The position numbers and the translations under genes were made by a program. The notes below the pieces were generated by a model, which saw only the letters and a program-made list of their open reading frames with translations, searched no databases and was not told where the DNA came from. Of a stretch of 26,379 bases of DNA, positions 7,307 to 14,023 are shown piece by piece (position 1 is the stretch's first letter; every line of letters starts with the position of its first letter). Location: NCBI GenBank assembly GCA_000436255.1, contig HF990809.1, forward strand, positions 45,643-72,021, written 5' to 3'. This DNA comes from Clostridium sp. CAG:1193. Lineage in GTDB: Bacteria > Bacillota_I > Bacilli_A > RF39 > UBA660.

Positions 7307-8836
7307 ATGAAAAAATATTATATAACTACGCCTATATATTACCCAAGTGCAAACTTTCATATAGGCCATTGTTATACAACTATAATTGCGGATGCAATTG
7401 CAAGATATAAAAGATTAACTGGTTATGATGTATTCTTTTTAACTGGTACAGATGAACACGGAGAAAAAATTGAAAAGAAAGCAAAGGAAGCAGGTGTAAC
7501 ACCTAAAGAATATGTAGATAAAATAGTAGATAATGCTAAAGATTTATGGAAAGATTTAGGAATTAGTTATGATAAGTTCATAAGAACTACAGATAAATAT
7601 CATGAAGAAGCTGTACAAAAAATATTTAATAAATTATATGAAAAAGGTGATATTTATAAAGGGGAATATGAAGGATTATATTGTACTCCTTGTGAATCAT
7701 TTTGGACTGAAACTCAATTAGTTGATGGTAAATGTCCAGATTGTGGAAGAGATGTACATTTGGTTAAAGAAGAAAGTTATTTCTTTAGATTATCAAAGTA
7801 TCAAGATAGAATAGTAAAATATTATGAAGAACATAAAGACTTTATACAACCAGAATCAAGAAAAAATGAGATGTTAAATAATTTCATTAAACCTGGGCTA
7901 GAAGATTTATGTGTTTCAAGAACAACATTTAATTGGGGAATACCAGTAACATTTGATAGAAAGCATGTAATATATGTATGGATAGATGCTCTTACTAATT
8001 ATTTAACGGCATTAGGATATATGAGTGATGATGATACATTATTTAAAAAATATTGGCCAGCAGATTTACATTTAGTTGGTAAAGAAATAATTAGATTTCA
8101 TACGATAATATGGCCAGCTTTATTAATGGCTCTTGATTTGCCACTTCCAGATAAGATTTTTGGACACGGATGGTTAGTTATTAATGGTGGTAAAATATCT
8201 AAGTCTGTAGGTAATTATAAAGATCCAAGAGAATATATAAATTCTTATGGAGTAGATGCTGTTAGATATTTTGCATTAAGAGAAGTTCCTTTTGGTAATG
8301 ATGGTAATTTCTCAGAAGAAGCTTTAGTTTCAAGAACAAATGCAGATTTAGCAAATATACTTGGTAACTTAGTTAATAGGACTATAAGTATGTCTAAAAA
8401 ATATTTTGATGGTGTTGTAGGGGATAATAGTCTATATGAACAAGTAGATGCAGATTTAATTAATACAGCAAAAAATCTATATAAAATAGTAGATGAAAAA
8501 ATGAATGAATTGCGTATTAGTGACGCAATAGATGCTATATTTGAATTACTTAGAAAATGTAATAAATATATCGATGATACAACGCCATGGATTCTTGCTA
8601 AAGATGAGGCTAAAAAAGGAAGATTAAATACTGTTTTATATAATTTACTTGAGTGTATTAGAATTAGTGCAATATTACTTGAACCATTTATTCCAAGCAC
8701 AAAAGAGAAAATTTTTGCACAACTTAATACAGATGTAGATTTTTATGATAGTGTAAAAGAGTATGGTGGATTAAAAAAAGGGACTATACTAAATGATCCA
8801 ACACCATTATTTGCGCGTATTGAAACTACAAAATAA
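7307..8836 (+). CDS. metG: Methionyl-tRNA synthetase
   Basis: The 509-residue class I synthetase charges tRNA(Met). HIGH is at 18-21 and the KMSKS motif appears as KISKS at 296-300. A zinc knuckle is formed by Cys126, Cys129, Cys143 and Cys146, and FLTGTDEHGEK and HVIYVWIDALTNY are typical of MetRS. The anticodon-binding helical domain follows (DDTTPWILAKD). The protein stops there: the C-terminal Trbp111-like tRNA-binding domain found in the 664-residue B. subtilis enzyme is missing, as in several reduced genomes. GGAGG lies close upstream, in a dut-metG pair controlled by the methionine T-box. In Bacillus metS is also near tatD (yabD), two genes downstream here. Confidence 0.97.
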   Translation: MKKYYITTPIYYPSANFHIGHCYTTIIADAIARYKRLTGYDVFFLTGTDEHGEKIEKKAKEAGVTPKEYVDKIVDNAKDLWKDLGISYDKFIRTTDKYHEEAVQKIFNKLYEKGDIYKGEYEGLYCTPCESFWTETQLVDGKCPDCGRDVHLVKEESYFFRLSKYQDRIVKYYEEHKDFIQPESRKNEMLNNFIKPGLEDLCVSRTTFNWGIPVTFDRKHVIYVWIDALTNYLTALGYMSDDDTLFKKYWPADLHLVGKEIIRFHTIIWPALLMALDLPLPDKIFGHGWLVINGGKISKSVGNYKDPREYINSYGVDAVRYFALREVPFGNDGNFSEEALVSRTNADLANILGNLVNRTISMSKKYFDGVVGDNSLYEQVDADLINTAKNLYKIVDEKMNELRISDAIDAIFELLRKCNKYIDDTTPWILAKDEAKKGRLNTVLYNLLECIRISAILLEPFIPSTKEKIFAQLNTDVDFYDSVKEYGGLKKGTILNDPTPLFARIETTK

Positions 8837-8871
8837 GTATGATATAATTTTGTTATAATTGGAGGATTTAT

Positions 8872-9135
8872 ATGATATTTATGAAAGATATTTTTATTCC
8901 ACTTGTGTTAGTCGCACTTTTAATTGGTGGATTAAATTATTTGATATTAGCATTATTAAGATTTATAAGACTTGATTTTGCATTATTTAAAATAGTAATA
9001 TTTTTTATAGTTTGGTATTTTGTTGGACCAATAATTTATAATATATTATTAGAAAATGTTATTGTTAATGAAAATGAGATAATTAGGTTCCTTTATATGC
9101 CAGTTCAAATAATAATGGGACTTTTAGGATTGTAA
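8872..9135 (+). CDS. Small membrane protein of unknown function
   Basis: I do not recognise this 87-residue protein. It has a hydrophobic segment at about residues 8-28 (FIPLVLVALLIGGLNYLILA), a second at about 40-58 (FKIVIFFIVWYFVGPIIYN) and a moderately hydrophobic C-terminal stretch ending MGLLGL. Charged residues are few and mostly between segments. Ribosome binding site GGAGG is six bases from ATG 8872; a second in-frame ATG at 8881 is also possible. It lies between metG and tatD, where Bacillus has no such gene. A second small two-segment membrane protein follows at 9234. Expression seems likely from the good ribosome binding site; no function is suggested. Confidence 0.65.
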   Translation: MIFMKDIFIPLVLVALLIGGLNYLILALLRFIRLDFALFKIVIFFIVWYFVGPIIYNILLENVIVNENEIIRFLYMPVQIIMGLLGL

Positions 9136-9208
9136 AATAAGTGTATACGACAAAAAAATACATAGTTTTCTCTTTCTAAAGTGTATTATATATGTTAGTA
9201 TAAACATG

Positions 9209-9217
9209 TGGTAAAAT
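9209..9217 (+). promoter_or_regulatory. Possible extended -10 promoter of the 56-residue membrane protein
   Basis: TGG followed by TAAAAT (9212-9217) forms an extended -10. No good -35 is visible. It is very close to the ribosome binding site AGGAG at 9224-9228. Confidence 0.35.
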
Positions 9218-9233
9218 ACGAAAAGGAGACTCT

Positions 9234-9404
9234 ATGAAAAAATATATGAGTAAGTCAGTACTATGGACTTCTTGTGGATTTTTAGCAATTATACTTTATT
9301 GTATACTTTCAATGATTACAAGATTTTCATACTTAGATTTATGTTATTTAGTAATAGTAGTGGTGTATTTTATGTCGTACTTAAAATTAGTAAAAAAATC
9401 GTAA
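9234..9404 (+). CDS. Small two-helix membrane protein of unknown function
   Basis: This 56-codon reading frame has AAAAGGAG six to nine bases before its ATG. It encodes MKKYMSKSVLW, then a hydrophobic stretch at about 11-29 (TSCGFLAIILYCILSM), a short linker ITRFSYLD, a second hydrophobic stretch at about 36-49 (CYLVIVVVYFMSY) and a basic tail KLVKKS. The Lys-rich ends predict both termini in the cytoplasm. An overlapping longer frame in another phase (9263-9478) lacks a ribosome binding site and runs into tatD. I recognise no family. Its stop lies inside the hairpin at 9403-9429. Confidence 0.6.
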   Translation: MKKYMSKSVLWTSCGFLAIILYCILSMITRFSYLDLCYLVIVVVYFMSYLKLVKKS

Positions 9405-9429
9405 AATTATACCTTTGTGGTATAATTTT
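9403..9429 (+). terminator. Perfect 11-bp hairpin before tatD
   Basis: AAAATTATACC and GGTATAATTTT pair perfectly around the loop TTTGT. The T-run is part of the stem, followed by CTTA. It may terminate transcription of the small membrane-protein gene in either direction. Its right arm also contains TGGTATAAT, an extended -10 sequence that could start tatD transcription. Confidence 0.5.
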
Positions 9430-9446
9430 CTTATGGAGGAATTTTT

Positions 9447-10193
9447 ATGATTATAGATACACATTGTCATTTATTTAGTGAAGATTATGATGATTTAGAT
9501 AAACTTATTAAAGAAATGAAAGAAAATAATATATATGCGGTTGTAAATGGATTTGATTTAAAGTCTAATAAAGAGGCAATTTTAATGAAAAATAAATATA
9601 ATAATATATATGCAGCAATTGGTTTTCATCCATCTGAAGTTGATAAAATAGATATTGATTATATTGAGTATTTAAAAGAAAACTATAAATACTCAGTTGC
9701 TATAGGTGAAATAGGGCTTGATTATCATTATACTAAAGAAAATAAAGAAAAGCAGATAAAACTATTAAAAAGTCAGTTATCATTTGCTACAAAGTATAAT
9801 TTGCCGGTTATAATACATGCTAGAGAATGTATTAATGATATATACAACATATTAAAAGAATATAACTTAAAAGGAGTAATACATGCATACTCAGGAAGTT
9901 ATGAGATGGCTAGAGAATTTATAAAACTAGGTTATAAGATAGGTATTGGTGGAGTAATTACATTTAAAAATTCGAATCTAAAAGAAGTAGTAAGAAGAAT
10001 AGATATAAAAGATATAGTTTTAGAAACAGATTCACCATATTTAACACCTGAACCTAATAGAGGAAAGAAAAATAATCCACTTTATTTAAAGTATATAATA
10101 GATACTATTGCAAATGTTAAAAATATGACATATGAAAGTGTGGTAAATATTACCACACAAACAGCAATTAGCTTATTTGACTTAAATTCATAA
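9447..10193 (+). CDS. tatD: TatD-family metal-dependent DNase
   Basis: The 248-residue TIM-barrel hydrolase carries the TatD signature: the HxH metal site DTHCHL (residues 4-9), AIGEIGLDYHY with the conserved Glu, IHARE and HAYSGS with further metal-binding histidines, and ETDSPYLTPEP near the C-terminus with the catalytic Asp. Family members are 3'-5' exonucleases or phosphodiesterases acting on DNA and RNA; the physiological substrate in Bacillota is unsettled. ATGGAGG lies a few bases before the ATG. The place between metG and the 3D-domain gene matches yabD of Bacillus. Confidence 0.93.
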   Translation: MIIDTHCHLFSEDYDDLDKLIKEMKENNIYAVVNGFDLKSNKEAILMKNKYNNIYAAIGFHPSEVDKIDIDYIEYLKENYKYSVAIGEIGLDYHYTKENKEKQIKLLKSQLSFATKYNLPVIIHARECINDIYNILKEYNLKGVIHAYSGSYEMAREFIKLGYKIGIGGVITFKNSNLKEVVRRIDIKDIVLETDSPYLTPEPNRGKKNNPLYLKYIIDTIANVKNMTYESVVNITTQTAISLFDLNS

Positions 10194-10228
10194 TTATGAT
10201 AACATTACTTGTGTAAAGAGGTGAAAGA

Positions 10229-10816
10229 ATGGGACAAAAAGGAACTAGACTTCTTAAAGTTTTATTCTTATTTATAGTGTTTACAGTTTGTACACTTACT
10301 TGCTTGTCAAAAGCAACAAAAGAAAGAGCAATAACATTATCAGCAAGTAAAGTGAATTATAACTCAATTCCATATAAAGAAACTACAGAAGTAAACGCAT
10401 CTAATATAAGTTTTAAAGATGTAAGTAAAAATAAAGTTTTAGATACATATAAAGGAACAATAACTGCATATGGTCCAGATTGTATAGGATGTATAGGAAT
10501 AACTGCTGCAGGCTTTAAGGTAATAAATGATGGTGTTGCAACAATCACTTATGAAGATGCTGAGTTTGGTACAGTGAGAGTTTTAGCAGCTGCACCAAGT
10601 GCATTTCCATATGGTACAATAGTAAAGGTCACAGGTTCAAGAATAGATGGTTATATATTAGGAATAGTTCTTGATACAGGCGGTGCTATGAGAAATGCTT
10701 GGGCAAATGGAGAAGTACTTATGGATTTATTATTCGAAAGTGAATCTAATAAAGAAGTATACGAATTTGGAAGACAAAAAGAAGTAACATTTGAAATACT
10801 TAGATATGGTAGATAA
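10229..10816 (+). CDS. Exported 3D-domain (YabE-type) cell-wall protein
   Basis: The 195-residue protein has a basic start and one hydrophobic N-terminal segment (about residues 9-27, LKVLFLFIVFTVCTLTCLS), a signal or anchor. A C-terminal 3D domain spans about residues 75-195, with GTITAYGPDC, GITAAGF, FPYGTIVKV, GIVLDTGGAMRNA and LMDLLFES. The 3D fold is shared with MltA and is linked to peptidoglycan remodelling, often in resuscitation or germination. The family is named after three conserved Asp residues; the first, usually in an A-D-P-like context, is Ala here (VLAAAPSAFPYGT), while DTGG and MDLLF keep the other two. It lacks the G5 and DUF348 repeats of YabE. RBS AGAGGTGA precedes the ATG. 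It occupies the yabE position between tatD and rsmA. Confidence 0.85.
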   Translation: MGQKGTRLLKVLFLFIVFTVCTLTCLSKATKERAITLSASKVNYNSIPYKETTEVNASNISFKDVSKNKVLDTYKGTITAYGPDCIGCIGITAAGFKVINDGVATITYEDAEFGTVRVLAAAPSAFPYGTIVKVTGSRIDGYILGIVLDTGGAMRNAWANGEVLMDLLFESESNKEVYEFGRQKEVTFEILRYGR

Positions 10817-10837
10817 ACTCCTTATAGGAGTTTTTTT
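10815..10837 (+). terminator. Intrinsic terminator after the 3D-domain gene
   Basis: AAACTCC pairs with GGAGTTT around TTATA, and seven T residues follow from 10831. The stop codon forms part of the stem. Confidence 0.8.
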
Positions 10838-10846
10838 GGAGGCTTT

Positions 10847-11644
10847 ATGGAACAAAAAGAGTTTATAAAAGATTATTCTTTTAGATTTAAAAAGAAATTT
10901 GGTCAAAACTTTATAATTGATGAAAATATATTGAATAATATTGTATCTTCTTCTAAAATAGATAAAAATACATTAGTGATAGAAGTTGGATGTGGAGCAG
11001 GAGCTTTAACAAAAAAATTATCTAAAGTAGCAAAAAGAGTTATTGGATATGAAATAGATGAATCACTAAGACCAATATTATCTACAATAGATGCAGATAT
11101 TATATTTAAAGATTTTCTAAAATGTGATGTTAAAGAGAATTTAAAAAAATATGAATATGAAAAACTATATGTTGTTTCTAATCTACCATACTATATAACA
11201 ACTCCAATAATTACAAAACTAATTGAAGATGATATAGATGTTGATAAAATAGTAGTTATGGTTCAAAAAGAAGTTGGCGATAGATTTTTAGCAAAACCAA
11301 ATACTAAGGAATATAATTCTCTAACTATATTTATAAACTATTATTTTAATACTTCAAAATTATTCTTAGTTAGTAAGAATGTATTTATGCCAAGACCAAA
11401 TGTTGATAGTATAGTTATGAAACTTGAAAAAAAAGAAATTATTAATAAGCCCAAAAACGAAGAATTGTTTTTTAAGCTGGTAAAAGATTCATTTACACAA
11501 AAAAGAAAAACTTTAAAAAATAATTTAAAATCTTATGATTTTAATAAAGTATTAGAAGTATTAAAAAAATATAATTATGATGAAAATGTAAGAGCAGAAG
11601 CACTTCCAATTGATGTTTTTATTGAAATATCAAATAATCTTTAA
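10847..11644 (+). CDS. rsmA: 16S rRNA dimethyladenosine transferase RsmA (KsgA)
   Basis: RsmA dimethylates two adjacent adenines in helix 45 of 16S rRNA during late small-subunit assembly. The 265-residue protein has the family opening FKKKFGQNFIIDENIL, SAM motif EVGCGAGALTKKL (about residues 46-58), the acidic GYEIDE, and the catalytic NLPYYITTP; the C-terminal MPRPNVDSIV and FTQKRKTLKNNL are also typical. TTGGAGG lies upstream of the ATG, just after the terminator T-tract of the previous gene. The order 3D protein - rsmA - yabG is that of Bacillus except that rnmV is missing. Confidence 0.97.
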   Translation: MEQKEFIKDYSFRFKKKFGQNFIIDENILNNIVSSSKIDKNTLVIEVGCGAGALTKKLSKVAKRVIGYEIDESLRPILSTIDADIIFKDFLKCDVKENLKKYEYEKLYVVSNLPYYITTPIITKLIEDDIDVDKIVVMVQKEVGDRFLAKPNTKEYNSLTIFINYYFNTSKLFLVSKNVFMPRPNVDSIVMKLEKKEIINKPKNEELFFKLVKDSFTQKRKTLKNNLKSYDFNKVLEVLKKYNYDENVRAEALPIDVFIEISNNL

Positions 11645-11667
11645 TAACCAACATGGTTATTTTTTTT
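11643..11667 (+). terminator. Intrinsic terminator after rsmA
   Basis: AATAACC (11643-11649) pairs with GGTTATT (11655-11661) around AACAT, followed by a run of T to 11667. It begins inside the rsmA stop codon. Confidence 0.85.
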
Positions 11668-11684
11668 AATATTTATCATATATT
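11657..11684 (+). promoter_or_regulatory. Possible sigma-E-like promoter of yabG
   Basis: CATATATT at 11677-11684 matches the sigma-E -10 consensus CATACANT in seven of eight positions. TTATTTT at 11657-11663 is a weaker -35, with 13 bases between. It overlaps the terminator T-tract. Support is limited in such AT-rich sequence. Confidence 0.35.
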
Positions 11685-11698
11685 TAAGTGGTGATGCT

Positions 11699-12478
11699 AT
11701 GTTTAAAATTAAAGATGCAGTAACAAGAAAATCATATAATAATGATATTGTGTTTACCATAGAAGATATAATAGATGATATTTATATATTAAAAGGATTA
11801 AACGTAAGGCTTACTGCAGATAGTTATGAAGATGATTTAGTTTTATATAAAGGAGAAATTAAACCTAATGATGAATCTTTAATAGAAAGAATTGATGAAA
11901 ATTTAGATAGAGAGGATTTTTTTTATTTACCAGGGAAAATATTACACATTGATGGAGACAAAGAATATTTAGATAGATGTTTAAAATTATATAAAAGATT
12001 TAATGTTATGGCATATGGAATTACAATGAAAGAAGAAGATATTAAAAATCATATAAAAGAGCATTTAGAATCAATAAGACCGGATATATTAGTAATTACA
12101 GGACATGATGCTTATTATAAAAAGAGGGGTAATTATGATGATATTAGCGCATATAAAAACTCTTCTAATTTTATTGATGCGGTTATAGAAGCAAGGAAAT
12201 ATGAAAGAGCACATGATAAACTTATAATTATTGCAGGTGCATGTGGTTCATACTATGAGGGATTAATAAAAAATGGTGCAAACTTTGCATCAAGCCCCAA
12301 GAGAATAAATATACATGCATTAGATCCTGCTATTATCGCACTTAAAGTAAGCTTAACTGATATAAATAAAAATATAAATATTATGGATATAATTGACAAG
12401 ACAAAATATGGCAAAGATGGTATGGGTGGTATCATTACTAAAGGTACTATGTATATAGGATATCCAAGGGGAGAATAA
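11699..12478 (+). CDS. yabG: Sporulation-specific protease YabG
   Basis: The 259-residue protein matches YabG, a mother-cell protease that trims spore coat proteins in Bacillus and germination proteins in Clostridioides. Recognisable stretches are FYLPGKILHIDGD, ERPD-like IRPDILVITGHDAYYKK (about 137-153), YKNSSNFIDAVIEARKYE, IIIAGACGSYYEGLI and NFASSPKRINIHALDP. The length is a little under the 290 residues of Bacillus. The start is weakly supported by GGTGAT. It follows rsmA as in Bacillus, and its TAA overlaps the ATG of veg by one base. A sigma-E-like -10 lies just upstream. No other family fits. Confidence 0.93.
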   Translation: MFKIKDAVTRKSYNNDIVFTIEDIIDDIYILKGLNVRLTADSYEDDLVLYKGEIKPNDESLIERIDENLDREDFFYLPGKILHIDGDKEYLDRCLKLYKRFNVMAYGITMKEEDIKNHIKEHLESIRPDILVITGHDAYYKKRGNYDDISAYKNSSNFIDAVIEARKYERAHDKLIIIAGACGSYYEGLIKNGANFASSPKRINIHALDPAIIALKVSLTDINKNINIMDIIDKTKYGKDGMGGIITKGTMYIGYPRGE

Positions 12479-12684
12479 TGATAGAAAAAATAAAAAAGCA
12501 ATTATTAGAAATTGGTAATAAAAGAATAGTTATAAGAATTAATAATATAAGAAACAAATCAGAAGAAATTAAGTGCGTTATAAAAGAAATGTACGAAAGG
12601 CATTTTATTGTTGAAACAAATGACAGTCTAAAAAGGAGTTTTAATTATGCAGACATATTAACCGGTAATATTGAGTTATTATAA
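12478..12684 (+). CDS. veg: Veg protein
   Basis: The 68-residue protein resembles Veg, a small conserved protein of Bacillota reported to stimulate biofilm matrix genes in B. subtilis. Key similarity is the start IKKQLLEIGNKRIVIRINN, parallel to the Veg opening with its G-KR core, and the C-terminal SFNYADILTGNIELL, parallel to SYADVLTETVEL. It is shorter than Bacillus Veg (86 residues). Its ATG is in a TAATG overlap with yabG, so it is probably translationally coupled; Bacillus veg has its own strong promoter. The order yabG-veg matches Bacillus, which supports the call. Sequence identity is modest, so some doubt remains. Confidence 0.82.
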   Translation: MIEKIKKQLLEIGNKRIVIRINNIRNKSEEIKCVIKEMYERHFIVETNDSLKRSFNYADILTGNIELL

Positions 12685-12696
12685 GAACTATTTAAT

Positions 12697-12734
12697 AGGA
12701 AAATATTGACAATTTAAGTATAAATCGATAAAAT
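12697..12734 (+). promoter_or_regulatory. spoVG promoter, sigma-A type with an upstream sigma-H-like -35
   Basis: TTGACA (12706-12711), 17 bases and TAAAAT (12729-12734) form a near-consensus sigma-A promoter. AGGAAAAT at 12697-12704 also matches the sigma-H -35 (AGGAWW), though no good GAAT -10 follows. B. subtilis spoVG is a classic sigma-H gene. Confidence 0.7.
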
Positions 12735-12756
12735 TATAATGAAGGAGTTGATTTAC

Positions 12757-13020
12757 TTGAAAATTACATCTGTAACAGTTCACAAAATAACTGGAGAAAA
12801 TAGTCGTATGAGAGGGATAGCAACTGTTGTTCTTGATGATTGCTTCAAAATCAAAGGAATTCGTATAATTGAAAAAGATGATAAGTTGATGTTAGCAATG
12901 CCAAGTCGTAAAAACAGAAATGGTGAAAATGAAGATGTTGCACATCCATTAAATGCAGAAACTCGTCAAATGTTTGAAGATGCTGTATTTGCTGAATATG
13001 ATAAAGAAGATACTGAATAA
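12757..13020 (+). CDS. spoVG: SpoVG, RNA-binding septation/sporulation regulator
   Basis: The 87-residue protein matches SpoVG: ITSVTVHKI, SRMRGIATVVLDDCFKIKGIRII, MLAMPSRKNRNGE and VAHPLNAETRQ cover the whole conserved core. SpoVG family proteins bind nucleic acid and influence septation, sporulation and virulence genes. I choose the TTG at 12757 as start. The upstream in-frame ATG (12739) overlaps the AAGGAG ribosome binding site (12742-12747) and would add six residues not seen in the family, whereas TTG has nine-base spacing and gives a normal N-terminus. It has its own promoter upstream and an intrinsic terminator that begins inside its last codons, so it is a monocistronic unit. Confidence 0.95.
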   Translation: MKITSVTVHKITGENSRMRGIATVVLDDCFKIKGIRIIEKDDKLMLAMPSRKNRNGENEDVAHPLNAETRQMFEDAVFAEYDKEDTE

Positions 13021-13037
13021 TATTCAGTATTTTTTTT
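13010..13037 (+). terminator. Intrinsic terminator of spoVG
   Basis: ATACTGAA (13010-13017) pairs with TTCAGTAT (13023-13030) and seven further T residues follow. The stem includes the final codons and stop of spoVG. Confidence 0.85.
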
Positions 13038-13055
13038 GACTTAAAATATTACAGT

Positions 13056-13083
13056 TATATTAATAACATTTAATGCATATTAT
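13056..13083 (+). promoter_or_regulatory. Possible sigma-E-like promoter of yabPQ
   Basis: TATATT at 13056-13061 resembles the sigma-E -35 (ATATT) and CATATTAT at 13076-13083 the -10 (CATACANT, six of eight), with 14 bases between. yabP and yabQ are sigma-E genes in B. subtilis. The leader would be only about ten bases. Confidence 0.4.
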
Positions 13084-13099
13084 TAAATGGGTGACTAAT

Positions 13100-13372
13100 A
13101 TGAATGTACATACACACAATGTATCTATAATAGATAGAAATGTAGTAAATATAACGGGTGTTAATAAAATAGAAAGTTTTGATAATGAGGAATTTCTTTT
13201 AGAGACAGTAATGGGTTTTATTGATATTAAAGGAGAGGAGTTAGAAATAGTAAAATTAGATACAATTGAGGGTAATGTATCAATAAAGGGCAAATTAAAT
13301 AGTTTAGTTTATATAGAAAACATTAAGAAAAAAAATAAAGAAGAAGGAGTTATTAGTAAGTTATTTAAATGA
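13100..13372 (+). CDS. yabP: Sporulation protein YabP
   Basis: The 90-residue protein matches YabP: HNVSIIDRNVVNITGVNKIE, SFDNEEFLLETVMGF, IDIKGEELEIVKLD, NVSIKGKLNSLVYIE and the terminal SKLFK. In Bacillus it is made in the mother cell under sigma-E and is needed for normal sporulation; the molecular role is unknown. An upstream frame extension to 13073 is open, but GGGTGA (13089-13094) supports ATG 13100 and the protein then starts as the family does. It overlaps yabQ by four bases (ATGA), and a sigma-E-like promoter lies just upstream. yabN and the yabO/hslR gene that precede it in Bacillus are absent. Confidence 0.93.
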   Translation: MNVHTHNVSIIDRNVVNITGVNKIESFDNEEFLLETVMGFIDIKGEELEIVKLDTIEGNVSIKGKLNSLVYIENIKKKNKEEGVISKLFK

Positions 13373-13656
13373 TTCCATTAAATATACAAGTAAAATCTAT
13401 AATTTTTTCGTTTTTATATGGTGGATTATTTTCAATTTTTACACATCTTAATTATAAGTATATATATTATTCAAAAGGTATTTTTAAATTAATTATAAAT
13501 ATAATGTTTATAGTGGATAATGTATTATTATATTTTCTTATATTAAAGTGCATTAATAATGGAATAATTCATTATTATTTCATAATATCAATAATAATTG
13601 GCTTTATAATTGTAAACAAAGTATCAAATCGATGGTTTATAAAAAAGAATCATTGA
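13369..13656 (+). CDS. yabQ: Sporulation membrane protein YabQ
   Basis: The 95-residue protein has three hydrophobic segments, at about residues 10-27 (IIFSFLYGGLFSIFTHL), 37-59 (LIINIMFIVDNVLLYFLIL) and 66-82 (YYFIISIIIGFIIV). This fits YabQ, a forespore-membrane protein required for spore cortex formation. NNGIIHYYFIISIIIGF parallels the family's G-LR-Y-F-----G-- region. Sequence conservation is weak, and the call rests largely on topology and on the ATGA overlap with yabP just before divIC, the Bacillus arrangement. It is short compared with the 211-residue Bacillus protein. Its TGA lies inside the -35 of the divIC promoter. Confidence 0.75.
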   Translation: MIPLNIQVKSIIFSFLYGGLFSIFTHLNYKYIYYSKGIFKLIINIMFIVDNVLLYFLILKCINNGIIHYYFIISIIIGFIIVNKVSNRWFIKKNH

Positions 13657-13681
13657 TTTTTTTAGTTTGTAATGCTATAAT
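13653..13681 (+). promoter_or_regulatory. divIC promoter, extended -10
   Basis: TTGATT (13653-13658), 17 bases, and TATAAT (13676-13681) preceded by TGC give an extended -10 sigma-A promoter. Just downstream TCACC-AAA-GGTGA (13683-13695) could fold over the ribosome binding site if transcribed. Confidence 0.7.
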
Positions 13682-13702
13682 CTCACCAAAGGTGATATTA
13701 GA

Positions 13703-13996
13703 ATGTCAAAAAAGAAACTTACTAAAAAGTCAAAAAGAAGAGTATTATTAATTAGTGTTGTTACTATTGGGTTGATATCACTATTATTATTTAATACGTT
13801 TAAAGTGTGGGGTCAAATTTTACAAATAAAAAAAGATAAAAGTTTTTATACTGCTGAATTAAAAAAATTAAAAGAAGAAGAAGATTATTTAAAAGTAGAA
13901 GTAGAAAAATTGCAGGATCCTGATTATGTAGCAAGATATGCAAGAGAACAATATTTATATTCAAAAGAAGGAGAATTTACTATAAGAATTAATTAG
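13703..13996 (+). CDS. divIC: Septum formation initiator DivIC (FtsB-like)
   Basis: The 97-residue bitopic membrane protein has a very basic cytoplasmic start (SKKKLTKKSKRR), one transmembrane segment at about 13-30 (VLLISVVTIGLISLLLF), a coiled coil at about 42-66 (DKSFYTAELKKLKEEEDYL) and the FtsB/DivIC signature DPDYVARYAREQY. DivIC partners with FtsL and DivIB in the divisome and localises to the septum. Length is typical or slightly short. AAAGGTGA precedes the ATG and the gene has a good promoter of its own. It follows yabQ as in Bacillus. Confidence 0.92.
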   Translation: MSKKKLTKKSKRRVLLISVVTIGLISLLLFNTFKVWGQILQIKKDKSFYTAELKKLKEEEDYLKVEVEKLQDPDYVARYAREQYLYSKEGEFTIRIN

Positions 13997-14023
13997 TAAT
14001 TCTCTTGTTTTAATGGAGGAGTT

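Noticed and set aside
8851..8859. TGTTATAAT as an extended -10 promoter for the gene at 8872
   Set aside because: It ends two bases before the GGAGG ribosome binding site, so the transcript would start beyond that site.
9263..9478. A 71-codon + strand frame overlapping the small membrane gene and tatD
   Set aside because: No ribosome binding site, and it overlaps two better-supported genes in other phases.
12739..12756. ATG start of spoVG at 12739
   Set aside because: It overlaps the only ribosome binding site and adds six residues absent from the family; TTG 12757 fits better.
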